Of a DNA stretch of 64,000 nucleotides, positions 37,934-46,250 are shown in pieces (position 1 is the first letter of the stretch; each line of letters starts with the position of its first letter). The stretch lies in the NCBI RefSeq assembly GCF_963422225.1, contig NZ_OY728607.1, positions 806,001-870,000 of the forward strand, read 5' to 3'. The stretch is from Candidatus Trichorickettsia mobilis. Its GTDB lineage: Bacteria > Pseudomonadota > Alphaproteobacteria > Rickettsiales > Rickettsiaceae. Under the pieces are notes generated by a model. It was given only the letters and a program-made list of their open reading frames with translations. It was not told the origin of the DNA and made no database searches. The position numbers and the translations under genes are program-made.

Positions 37934-39331
37934 TTAAAGCTGAATGCCAAAAGGAGCAAGCATTGCCTTTACCTCAGTTTTGAGAACCATTAACCCTTCA
38001 CTATTACATGATTCACAACGTATTATGATTGCTTCTTCTGTATTCGATGCGCGCATTAACCACCAACCATTATCAGTATTTACTCTCAAACCATCAACAT
38101 CATTAAAACTAATGCTCATTTTGATCAGCTGTGTTTTAATATTGTCGAGAATAGTAAATTTCATAGCTTTTGGAATTTTTATCCTAATCTCTGGAGTATT
38201 ATAAGTTTGCGGCAATTGACTAAGCATTTCATCTAAAGAATAAGAAGATTTTGATAATAATTCTATTAGACGAATGGCCGCATAAATTGCATCATCATAA
38301 CCATAATATTTATCAGCAAAAAATAAATGTCCACTCATTTCGCCAGCAAGTAACGCTCCAACTTCTCTCATTTTATTTTTAATAAAGGAGTGTCCGGTTT
38401 TCCACATTAGTGGATTACCACCATGTAATCGTATCTGATCAAATACTACCTGGCTGGTTTTGACATCCATAATAATTGTTGCTCCTGGATTTAGTGCTAG
38501 TACATCTATAGCAAATAAACATAGCAGCTGATCACCCCATACTATACCTCCTGTTCTCGTTACAATCCCAATGCGATCAGCATCACCATCAAAGGCAATA
38601 CCGCAATCACACCCCTGCTTCTGTACAACTTCAATTAATTGAGTTAAATTTGCAGCGACTGTAGGATCAGGATGATGATTGGGAAAATCTCCATCGATTT
38701 CACCATTAATTATGACATTGTCGTTAGTTAACCGACGAAGTAGTAATTTAATAGCTTTACAAGCTGCTCCATTTCCAGGATCCCAAGCAATTTTTAAGTT
38801 ACTTTTGAGATTGGAGTGATCCAAGATTTCTGTAATATACTGCTCGTATATATCTATTTCTTGCACATCATAACTGGACGTAGACTGTAATAACTGCTCC
38901 CAATCGGTGTTATTTATCGTACTTAATAAATCCTGGATCTGCTCTCCAAAAAAAGATTTACCCTGGACAACCATTTTAAAGCCATTATCATCTTTTTGAT
39001 TATGAGAGCCGGTAATCATAATACTAGCCGCGGGCATGAACTTTATGTCAGCAAAATATAATGCTGGCGTTGGCACTACGCCAACTGATATTACTTTACC
39101 TCCAGCTGTGATTATACCTTCTACTAAAGCTTGATAAAGCTCATCCGAACTATGTCTTCCATCTCTCCCTACACAAATCACGCTATTATTAGCAGTAATA
39201 TTTTCTCTTGTAAAACAGAAACCTATCTTATAAGCTGCATCAGTGGTTACATCTAATTTAGCATCACCACGTATATCATATGCTCTAAAAATAATTGGGT
39301 TAATTATCAATCCTGGCATTATTCTTGGCAT
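37934..39331 (-). CDS. manB: Phosphomannomutase/phosphoglucomutase
   Basis: 465-residue alpha-D-phosphohexomutase. Motifs: RAYDIRG at the N-terminus, phosphoserine loop ITGSHNQKDDNGFK, metal loop IAFDGDADRIG, sugar-binding loop GEMSGHLFF, and phosphate-binding RASNTEEAIIIRCE near the end. It interconverts hexose 6- and 1-phosphates, feeding nucleotide-sugar and polysaccharide synthesis; this fits with wzm/wzt polysaccharide export genes nearby. Normal length, intact. Divergent from tsaB with a 52-bp gap. Confidence 0.93.
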   Translation of the reverse strand: MPRIMPGLIINPIIFRAYDIRGDAKLDVTTDAAYKIGFCFTRENITANNSVICVGRDGRHSSDELYQALVEGIITAGGKVISVGVVPTPALYFADIKFMPAASIMITGSHNQKDDNGFKMVVQGKSFFGEQIQDLLSTINNTDWEQLLQSTSSYDVQEIDIYEQYITEILDHSNLKSNLKIAWDPGNGAACKAIKLLLRRLTNDNVIINGEIDGDFPNHHPDPTVAANLTQLIEVVQKQGCDCGIAFDGDADRIGIVTRTGGIVWGDQLLCLFAIDVLALNPGATIIMDVKTSQVVFDQIRLHGGNPLMWKTGHSFIKNKMREVGALLAGEMSGHLFFADKYYGYDDAIYAAIRLIELLSKSSYSLDEMLSQLPQTYNTPEIRIKIPKAMKFTILDNIKTQLIKMSISFNDVDGLRVNTDNGWWLMRASNTEEAIIIRCESCNSEGLMVLKTEVKAMLAPFGIQL

Positions 39332-39383
39332 CTTTTATATTCTCATCTTAAATTTTATCCACGTTAATTATATAAGAGATTTG

Positions 39384-40055
39384 ATGAAAATACTAGCATT
39401 CGATACTGCAAATAACATCGCAACGGTAGCAATCTCAGAAGGGCAAAAAATTCTTGCTTATATCGAAGAGCTAAGACCGTCAATGCAAGCTGAACGGTTA
39501 ATTAACATGATTGAATCTGCCCTAGAATATTCAAAACTTGGATATCGTGATATTGATTATTTAGGAGTTACCAATGGGCCTGGAAGTTTTACCGGCATTA
39601 GAATAGGATTAGCAGCAGCAAAAGGTATTTTATTTAATAGTAAGATAAAAAGTACTGCTATTAGTAATTTTGAGGTAGCAAATTTTAGAGCAACTCTACA
39701 AGCCAAAAATTATCAACAAAGCATCATCTTGCTTGATGCTTACCGTAGTCAGCTATATGTACAGATATTTGATAATCATAATAACTCTAGCAGTAACCCT
39801 CTATTATTAGATTACGAAGCTGTCATTAACTTATTGCATCAACAACAAATCAGAACAATTTGCGCTGGTAGTGGTATAGTGCGTATATATAGCAAGATCA
39901 AGCATTTATCATATATTACAATCTTGCCAAGATTCAGCAGAGTTAAGTCAATATATCTATGCAGATATATTGATTTAACTCTAAATAAACGGAAATTACT
40001 ACCGTTTGAGCCTTTATATATTAGAGGAGCTGATGCAAAACTCCAGAATAGATGA
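39384..40055 (+). CDS. tsaB: TsaB, tRNA threonylcarbamoyladenosine synthesis protein
   Basis: 224 residues, starting MKILAFDTANNIATVAISEG. Family motifs LGVTNGPGSFTGIRIGLAAAKG and LLDAYRSQLYVQ are present. TsaB is the non-catalytic scaffold with TsaD and TsaE for t6A37 of ANN-decoding tRNAs. The start at 39384 is chosen because the frame upstream (to 39243) overlaps the phosphomannomutase gene and lacks homology. Confidence 0.92.
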   Translation: MKILAFDTANNIATVAISEGQKILAYIEELRPSMQAERLINMIESALEYSKLGYRDIDYLGVTNGPGSFTGIRIGLAAAKGILFNSKIKSTAISNFEVANFRATLQAKNYQQSIILLDAYRSQLYVQIFDNHNNSSSNPLLLDYEAVINLLHQQQIRTICAGSGIVRIYSKIKHLSYITILPRFSRVKSIYLCRYIDLTLNKRKLLPFEPLYIRGADAKLQNR

Positions 40056-40072
40056 TGTTGTTAATCAAATTG

Positions 40073-40100
40073 TTGACTATAGCAATTATTCTGCTATATT
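40073..40100 (+). promoter_or_regulatory. Strong promoter upstream of a structured RNA candidate
   Basis: TTGACT (40073-40078), 16-base spacer, TATATT (40095-40100). Predicted transcription start about 40105-40107, where no protein-coding frame begins. Confidence 0.7.
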
Positions 40101-40104
40101 GTTA

Positions 40105-40280
40105 GGCTCCTAAGGTGCTTCAAAAAACACCATAAGAACAACCGGTTTATTTCAAACCGTTATGCCTCACTCCCTTAAGCTTCAAGCCGGGAGTCCCACT
40201 ACTATACAATAATGCCTTACGGCTAAAGGTAGTGGGGCATGAGTTGTTCCATGTTTTTTGAGCTCCCGGTACCAGATTTT
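40105..40280 (+). ncRNA. Candidate structured small RNA, possibly 6S RNA
   Basis: Starts just past a consensus promoter and has no coding frame. The two ends pair: TCAAAAAACA (near 40120) with TGTTTTTTGA (near 40255), then GAACAAC with GTTGTTC, then ATGCCTCACT with AGTGGGGCAT further in. A local hairpin CGGTTT...AAACCG sits on the 5' arm. A long rod with an internal opening and about 160-180 nt resembles 6S RNA, but I cannot confirm the family by sequence. The alternative is another palindromic element, though it matches none of the repeat families here. Confidence 0.5.
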
Positions 40281-40299
40281 ATCTAGATTTAAGGAGTTC

Positions 40300-40482
40300 A
40301 TGTCGATGGAATATAATTTTATTGCTGATTTATTAGCTAAGTTTGCTGCTTGTTCTGATATCATTAAAGCTGCTATTCTCATTGATATTGGAGCGATATT
40401 AATTAGCGTATTCTATTTCATAAAACAGACTATTACTGAATCTATTAAATTAATAAAAACTCCACCTTATACTGATATCTAG
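40300..40482 (+). CDS. Small membrane protein of unknown function
   Basis: 60 residues, MSMEYNFIADLLAKFAACSD then a hydrophobic helix (AAILIDIGAILISVFYFI) and a polar tail. ATG at 40300 is preceded by AAGGAG at correct spacing, preferred to an upstream ATG (40258) inside the RNA candidate. No family recognised. Could be a chance frame, but the ribosome site and clean helix favour a gene. Confidence 0.5.
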   Translation: MSMEYNFIADLLAKFAACSDIIKAAILIDIGAILISVFYFIKQTITESIKLIKTPPYTDI

Positions 40483-40498
40483 AAGTAGAGCTGAGAAT

Positions 40499-40949
40499 GT
40501 TCAATAAAATATGCGTCAAGTTAGGAAAAGAGGCGATATGAGCAGTACACTACCACACCTCGTCATCACGAGTTGATATATCCCACGAATTTGAAAGTGC
40601 TGAAATGCGCTATATATCGTCATTGCGAGAAGTAACCTTTAGGTTACGACGAAGCAATCCAGAAAGATTAACACAGTAAAAGCTGTGTCACTGTTATAAT
40701 TTTTTTCTGGATTGCTTCGTCATGTGCTTACGCACATGGAAGCAATGACGAGCTTTTGGAGTGTTTTTTAGCCACTTCAAATTCGTGGGGATATATCAGA
40801 TTGCGAGGGCTTTGCCCGAGGCAATCTAGCAAAACGAGTAACTATACTGGATTGCTTCGACCATAAATGGTCTCGCATGACGAGGTGTGGTAGTACTTGC
40901 TCATATCGTCTCTTTTCCCTAACTTGACGACGCATATGGTTTATTGAAT
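40499..40949. repeat. Nested P2 palindromic elements
   Basis: Outer element: left arm with ATGCGTCAAGTTAGGAAAAG and CGATATGAGCAGTAC, right arm with GTACTTGCTCATATCG and TCTTTTCCCTAACTTGACG. Inside it a second palindrome is inserted, with arms GATATATCCCACGAATTTGAA (about 40575) and TTCAAATTCGTGGGGATATATC (about 40776), its own GCAATCCAG / CTGGATTGC pair and a TGTGCTTACGCACA hairpin. The outer interior resumes at ATTGCGAGGGCTTTGCCC. No gene in this 470-bp gap. Confidence 0.82.
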
Positions 40950-40954
40950 ACTCT

Positions 40955-41194
40955 CTACAATTCCACCTCTTCAATAACCACACTACCATCCGCTGATTTG
41001 GTAATTTTTTCGATTTTTAGTTTAGCTTCGTTTAATTTTTTCTCACAATGATCTTTTAACAATATACCCCTCTCAAAACTATTAATTGCCGCTTCAAGAT
41101 CGTGCTGCCCAGAATCAATTTTTTTGACTATTTCTTCAAGTTCTGCTAAAGCTTGTTCGAAAGTCATATTTTCAATGGATTTTAATGTAGTCAT
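40955..41194 (-). CDS. xseB: XseB, exodeoxyribonuclease VII small subunit
   Basis: 79 residues, with the core motif [32 protein letters not shown] typical of XseB, forming helices that bind the large subunit. Exo VII degrades single-stranded DNA. Acidic tail (VVIEEVEL). Divergent from the complex I subunit gene. Confidence 0.95.
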   Translation of the reverse strand: MTTLKSIENMTFEQALAELEEIVKKIDSGQHDLEAAINSFERGILLKDHCEKKLNEAKLKIEKITKSADGSVVIEEVEL

Positions 41195-41239
41195 GTACTA
41201 AAATATTTTTATTTAATAATAAACATTATATTGATATTT

Positions 41240-41518
41240 ATGCAAGCAAGAATTTACAAGCCGGCTAAAGCAGCCACACAATCTGGTGAGAGTCAAACAG
41301 AATGGGTACTGGAATTCATCCCCAACAAAGAAGATAAGTTTATTGAACCGATAATGGGTCGCACTACTTCCAAAAATATGATGGACGAAGTGCGAATTAA
41401 ATTTTCTAATTTAGAAGAAGCAGTCCATTTTGCTACTAACAAAAATCTTCAATTTGAAGTTATTCCTCCACAGCCACGAAAAATAATAAAAAAAAGTTAC
41501 GCTAGTAATTTTAAGTAA
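41240..41518 (+). CDS. ETC complex I subunit (NDUFS4-like)
   Basis: 92 residues from MQARIYKPAKAATQSGE. Family motif ARIYKPAKAATQSG...EWVLEF and the end PRKIIKKSYASNFK match the bacterial accessory subunit of NADH dehydrogenase related to mitochondrial NDUFS4. Restricted to alphaproteobacteria and mitochondria, which fits the host assignment. A TTG three codons upstream (41231) is less likely as start. Confidence 0.9.
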   Translation: MQARIYKPAKAATQSGESQTEWVLEFIPNKEDKFIEPIMGRTTSKNMMDEVRIKFSNLEEAVHFATNKNLQFEVIPPQPRKIIKKSYASNFK

Positions 41519-41563
41519 ATTTTGTTACCAACTAAGATTACTAATTTTTATTTCAAATGATTT

Positions 41564-42409
41564 ATGACTGACTCTACTAATTCTTCTAATAACCATAAAC
41601 ATACACAAAATTTTGACAATAATCTCAAAAAAGCGTTTGATGATTTTGTCAGATCATTCAAATATTGGCGGATATTTTACTTAATCGGTATTAGTGATAT
41701 ACGAAAAAGATATGCTCGCTCCAGTATTGGACAATTTTGGTTGACTCTATCATTAGCAATTAATATCACAACTATTGGCATAATCTGGTCAGTGCTATTC
41801 AAAACTAGCCTTCCAGATTATTTACCTCATCTTGCTACCGGAATGCTGTTTTGGCTGTATATTTCCAGCTGTATTACAGATGGCAGCAATATCTATATCA
41901 GCTCTACAGGATATCTTATAGGACTCAGCCTGCCTAAATTATCTTATATTAATAGTTTATTTGTTAAAAATATAATAATATTAGTTCATAATTTACCAGT
42001 AATAGTAGTAACCTATCTAATCTGTATGCAAAAAATATCTATTGGCGCACTTTTTGTTGCTTTATCAGGATTCGTATGCACTTCCATTTTTCTCTTTCCA
42101 ATAACTATAATTCTAGCCATTTTTAGTGTCCGTTTTCGTGATTTTCCTAATATTATTGCTAGTATTATCCAAGTTGTTTTTTATGCTACACCAATTATGT
42201 GGAAAATTGAATCAATACCATCAAGGTTTCATGATTATATTTTGCTTAATCCATTAGCCATATTTCTTTCCTTATGTCGCGACCCATTACTGGAAATTAC
42301 TATTCCACACCAATATTGGTTAGCAGCAATCTGCTATATTATTACAAGCTGGATCATAGCTATACTATTCTTTAGCAAATTTAGACATAGAATAACCTAC
42401 TGGTTATAA
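41564..42409 (+). CDS. wzm: Wzm, ABC-2 type polysaccharide export permease
   Basis: 281 residues with an N-terminal polar segment, then SDIRKRYARSSIGQFWLTL, the signature just before the first membrane helix of O-antigen/capsule export permeases, and about six helices. The motif FRDFPNIIASIIQVVFYATPIMW is conserved in the family. It pairs with the ATPase Wzt downstream to export a lipid-linked glycan. Intact. A P1 element separates it from wzt. Confidence 0.92.
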   Translation: MTDSTNSSNNHKHTQNFDNNLKKAFDDFVRSFKYWRIFYLIGISDIRKRYARSSIGQFWLTLSLAINITTIGIIWSVLFKTSLPDYLPHLATGMLFWLYISSCITDGSNIYISSTGYLIGLSLPKLSYINSLFVKNIIILVHNLPVIVVTYLICMQKISIGALFVALSGFVCTSIFLFPITIILAIFSVRFRDFPNIIASIIQVVFYATPIMWKIESIPSRFHDYILLNPLAIFLSLCRDPLLEITIPHQYWLAAICYIITSWIIAILFFSKFRHRITYWL

Positions 42410-42430
42410 TTTTGTACAATTCTATCACTT

Positions 42431-42555
42431 ATAGCAAAGCCAGTTGAATTATGGTACGTTAATGGAAGAGCGAGGCTGCGCAGCGTAGATTACTTTGTTG
42501 CGCACAGCCGAGGCGCAGCATATTTGGCGTACCATAATTCAACTGGGGAAGCTAT
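42431..42555. repeat. P1 palindromic element, copy 3, between wzm and wzt
   Basis: Arms ATAGCAAAGCCAGTTGAATT and AATTCAACTGGGGAAGCTAT. Interior slightly longer (extra GCTGCGCAG). It ends 21 bp before the wzt start, so the wzt leader RNA contains this hairpin. Confidence 0.87.
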
Positions 42556-42576
42556 AATTATCCTCACGGAGTTACT

Positions 42577-43323
42577 GTGGCCTATATCAATCTCATTAAT
42601 GCTGACGTAGTTTTTGCTGTATATAATAGTAAAACTCGTTCGGTACGCAATCAGCTCATTGGAGCAATTGGTGGTAAAATCAATGCCATTGATCATACAA
42701 CCTATATAAGAGCTCTTAATAAAATTACTATTGAAGTTAAGGAAGGTGAGCGAGTTGGGCTAATTGGACATAACGGCGCTGGTAAAACAACCCTACTTAA
42801 AGTACTTGCAGGTATTTATGAACCTACAGAAGGCACCATCTACCTCGAAGGTCACATCTCTTCCTTAACAGATATTACTATGGGCATGGATCCAGAACTT
42901 AGTGGACACGACAACATAATTATGCGCTGCATATTTATGGGCATGAGTTTTAAGGAAGCTAAAAGTAAAGTAACCGAGATTATTGATTTTTCTGAATTAC
43001 ATGAGTATATCGATCTACCAACACGCACATATTCCACTGGCATGTACCTCCGGCTTGCATTCGCTATATCTACTGCTATAACTCCAGATATATTAATCAT
43101 GGATGAAATGATTGGTGCCGGCGATGCTGCCTTTATCCATAAAGCTAGAACCCGTATCAGTGAATTAATAGAACGAACAAAAATTATGGTACTTTCCTCA
43201 CATGATTTACAAATAATGAAATATACTTGTAATCGTGGCATCTGGATGGAGAAAGGGCAGATTCGTATGGATGGAAATATGGAAGAAGTTATTGAGGCCT
43301 ATAAAGAATTTACTAATAGCTAG
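42577..43323 (+). CDS. wzt: Wzt, ABC transporter ATPase for polysaccharide export
   Basis: 248 residues, GTG start after a GGAG ribosome site. Walker A GHNGAGKT, signature TYSTGMYLRLAFA, Walker B ILIMDEMIGAGD, and H-loop SSHD are all present. It lacks the extra C-terminal glycan-binding domain of some Wzt proteins. The N-terminal extension (LINADVVFAVYNSKTRSVRN) is typical of the O-antigen/teichoic acid export subfamily. Works with Wzm upstream. Confidence 0.93.
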   Translation: MAYINLINADVVFAVYNSKTRSVRNQLIGAIGGKINAIDHTTYIRALNKITIEVKEGERVGLIGHNGAGKTTLLKVLAGIYEPTEGTIYLEGHISSLTDITMGMDPELSGHDNIIMRCIFMGMSFKEAKSKVTEIIDFSELHEYIDLPTRTYSTGMYLRLAFAISTAITPDILIMDEMIGAGDAAFIHKARTRISELIERTKIMVLSSHDLQIMKYTCNRGIWMEKGQIRMDGNMEEVIEAYKEFTNS

Positions 43324-43393
43324 CAAGCGCTGTAGAAATTTTAATTTTATTTTGCCTTACGACCCGTTAAGTGAACTATAACAAGCTATAAAA

Positions 43394-43428
43394 GGCTATA
43401 TCCTTTTCAAAGATATAGCCATTCTTTT
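43394..43428. terminator. Possible bidirectional terminator between wzt and recD2
   Basis: Inverted repeat GGCTATATC / GATATAGCC (43394-43402, 43412-43420) followed by ATTCTTTTAA. It overlaps the last codons of the convergent recD2 gene. Confidence 0.45.
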
Positions 43429-45575
43429 AATTTGGAATATCTACGTAAAGTTTTATTATCCTTGACCGCTATAGCTAATGCTTTTTTCTCACCAATAATT
43501 ATTACCAATTTTTTACCACGAGTAATCGCTGTGTAGATAAGATTACGTTTTAACATCATAAAACTTTGCATGGTCAGCGGAATAATCACGGCAGGATATT
43601 CTGAACCTTGGGATTTATGTATGGTGGTAGCATAAGCTAAAGTAATTTGGTCTAAGTCAGTATAATCATAGATAACATTACGATTATAAAAGTTTATAGT
43701 TACTTCCTGCTCTTGCTCATTGATATTATTGATGATGCCGATATCACCATTATATGTTTCTTTATCATAATTATTTTCGGTCTGCATTATTTTGTCACCT
43801 AAAGAAAAAATCTGACCAAACTTAACAATGCCGCTATTATAATTGGGGTTTAACGCCTGTTGCAGTTCTATATTGAGTGAGCGTACCCCGACACCACCTC
43901 TTTGCATGGGACATAATATTTGGATATCATTTACCGGATGGAGATTAAATTTCTTTGGTATCCGCTCTTTTACTAAATTAATTATTTTATTAGTAATATC
44001 ATCGCCTTGTTCTGCTTCAATAAAATAAAAATCAGATTCTTCTTTAGTAAATTGTAAATTTGGAATAATGCCATTATTAACCCGGTGAGCAGTGGTGATA
44101 ATGTTGCTACTAGCCGCTTGCCGAAATATTTCTGTTAGTTTAACAGTAGGTATAGCGGCAGAATTTATGATGTCATTTAAGACTTGTCCAGCACCAACAG
44201 AAGGTAATTGATCCACATCGCCCACTAACAGCAAAGCAACGTTTTGAGGTAATGCTCGGAGCAGCGAATAGAATAGGGAAACATCGACCATTGAGGTTTC
44301 ATCGATAACCAGATAATCACACGGTAATGTTGATTGCTCATTATGCTTGAAGCCGCCATATTTATGGTCTATTTCTAATAATCTATGGATAGTAAGAGCT
44401 TCAAAACCGGTACTTTCGCTAAGACGTTTAGCGGCTCTGCCGGTAGGAGCGCAAAGCTTTATTCGCAATTTATTTGTTAGCAGTATCTTAAGTATAGCAT
44501 TTACTAACGTTGTTTTTCCGGTGCCAGGTCCACCAGTAATTACTAAAACCTTGGTGCTTAATGCTTGTGTAATTGCTTCTTTCTGGTTTTGTGCTAATTC
44601 TATATTTAATTGTTGCTCTACCCATGGTATAGTTTTGGTTGCATCAATTTCCTCCCAAGATATATTTTGCTTAGCTAATGCAAGTAATAATTTTGCTATA
44701 TTTTTCTCGTAGAGATAATAGGTATTTAAAAAAATACTATCAATATTATTAATGGTATCATTAATTAAAGTGCCTGCAGTAATCTCAGTTTGTATAGCAA
44801 GTTCAACTAAATTACTTTCTAAATCCAGTAATTTTTGGCTACTATCGATCAATGTTGCTAGTGGCAAGCCACAATGACCGTTGGTGGTGGCTTCAAGTAA
44901 TAGATGAGCAACGCCTGCAGTAGCTCGGATTAATGAATTTCTTGCAATACCTAAATTAGCAGCGATAGTATCAGCAGAAATAAAACCAATACCTCTTATA
45001 TCTTTAGCTAATTGATAAGGATTTTTAGATACCACTTCAATTGCTTGTTCACCATAGGTTTTATAAATTTTGGTGGCTCTGGTTGTACCAACTCCATGAG
45101 ATTGTAAGAAGATCATGATTTCACGGATGATTTTTTGATCCTGCCAATTGGCGCAGATACTTTGTGCTCTGATGACCCCAATTCCGTCAACTGATGATAA
45201 AAGCTCCGGCTTAGTTTCAATCACTTCAAACACTTTATCACCAAAGGCGGTAATTAGCTTTTTGGCAAAATAAGCGCCGATACCTTTAATTAGACCAGAG
45301 CCAAGATATTTTTCAATTCCTTCTAAAGTATCGGGAGGTAGAGATTTTAAGAAATCAGCTTTAAACTGTTTACCATGGATACGATCATTTTGCCAAATCC
45401 CACTGCATTTGATATATTCTCCTGGTGATATAGAAGGGGTATTACCTATTACTGTTACTATATCTTTATGGTTTTTTATCTTAATGCGTAACACTACAAA
45501 ACCGTTTTCAGGGTTATGATAGGTTACTCGTTCCACAGTACCTGCAAGATGTTCTTTATTACTTGCTTGCTTCAT
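43407..45575 (-). CDS. recD2: RecD2-type ATP-dependent DNA helicase
   Basis: 722-residue superfamily 1 helicase (RecD/TraA type). N-terminal OB-like region (LAGTVERVTYHNPENGFVVL), two helix-hairpin-helix regions (IKGIGAYFAKKLITAFG; VDGIGVIRAQSI), then the motor: Walker A ITGGPGTGKTT, motif II VIDETSMVD, motif III LLLVGDVDQLPSVGAG and late motif TTIHKSQGSEYPAV. RecD2 unwinds 5'-3' and acts in repair outside RecBCD. Length normal, frame intact. Confidence 0.94.
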   Translation of the reverse strand: MKQASNKEHLAGTVERVTYHNPENGFVVLRIKIKNHKDIVTVIGNTPSISPGEYIKCSGIWQNDRIHGKQFKADFLKSLPPDTLEGIEKYLGSGLIKGIGAYFAKKLITAFGDKVFEVIETKPELLSSVDGIGVIRAQSICANWQDQKIIREIMIFLQSHGVGTTRATKIYKTYGEQAIEVVSKNPYQLAKDIRGIGFISADTIAANLGIARNSLIRATAGVAHLLLEATTNGHCGLPLATLIDSSQKLLDLESNLVELAIQTEITAGTLINDTINNIDSIFLNTYYLYEKNIAKLLLALAKQNISWEEIDATKTIPWVEQQLNIELAQNQKEAITQALSTKVLVITGGPGTGKTTLVNAILKILLTNKLRIKLCAPTGRAAKRLSESTGFEALTIHRLLEIDHKYGGFKHNEQSTLPCDYLVIDETSMVDVSLFYSLLRALPQNVALLLVGDVDQLPSVGAGQVLNDIINSAAIPTVKLTEIFRQAASSNIITTAHRVNNGIIPNLQFTKEESDFYFIEAEQGDDITNKIINLVKERIPKKFNLHPVNDIQILCPMQRGGVGVRSLNIELQQALNPNYNSGIVKFGQIFSLGDKIMQTENNYDKETYNGDIGIINNINEQEQEVTINFYNRNVIYDYTDLDQITLAYATTIHKSQGSEYPAVIIPLTMQSFMMLKRNLIYTAITRGKKLVIIIGEKKALAIAVKDNKTLRRYSKLKEWLYL

Positions 45576-45707
45576 CTTTAATATACTTCACAGAAAATTT
45601 AGAAATTATATCAATCAACTGATATAATAGGATATTATTTTGCTTGTATCATTTGGTAGGTTCATACTGACGGTGCCTTCATTCTTCAACAATTGTTTTG
45701 GTGCAAT

Positions 45708-46250
45708 CTAATAATTGTCAAGTTTTGAGTTTAATATAGTTACGTTCACTATATCCAGAACAAAAAATGGCGTTGATGCTTTAATGTTATAAGTATTAAT
45801 AATATTTTCCAATATGTGTAAGGGTAATTTTCTGGCGATTGCTATCTTAGGGGCTTGGTTCATTGCCTCCTTTTTTGTAATGTAAGGATCTAGCATAGAG
45901 TTGGATGGAACAGACATTATAATATCGCTACCTATAGATTGATTTTTTACTGCTGGCGACAGTAATTTATTCCAAAATTCTTCATTATAAAGCGCAACGT
46001 TACACTGATCTTTAAAAATTAATTGTGGGCGACCATAAAAATATCCTTCTGATGCGTAAGATTGACTCAATAAAAAAGACCCTCTAACCATCCCATTTTT
46101 ATCATGAATTAAATTTCCTTTAGCTTCATTAGGCCATAATTTATGCCCGACAGCGTAAATAATCAGGCTGTAACAAATAATCACTATAACCATCAATATA
46201 AATAGCAAGCTACTTATTATAAAATCTTGTTTCATACCAGGCCAAGCCAA
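45708..46250 (-). CDS. kdpC: KdpC-like subunit of a K+-transporting ATPase
   Basis: 180 residues: one N-terminal membrane helix (about 11-33), then KdpC motifs MVRGSFLLSQSYASEGYFYGRP and SNSMLDPYITKKEAMNQAPKI. KdpC stabilises the KdpFABC complex. It overlaps kdpB by 19 bp. Several normally invariant positions differ (QS for QP/QF region; MLDPYI for GLDPHI), in line with the divergent KdpB. Confidence 0.85.
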   Translation of the reverse strand: MAWPGMKQDFIISSLLFILMVIVIICYSLIIYAVGHKLWPNEAKGNLIHDKNGMVRGSFLLSQSYASEGYFYGRPQLIFKDQCNVALYNEEFWNKLLSPAVKNQSIGSDIIMSVPSNSMLDPYITKKEAMNQAPKIAIARKLPLHILENIINTYNIKASTPFFVLDIVNVTILNSKLDNY

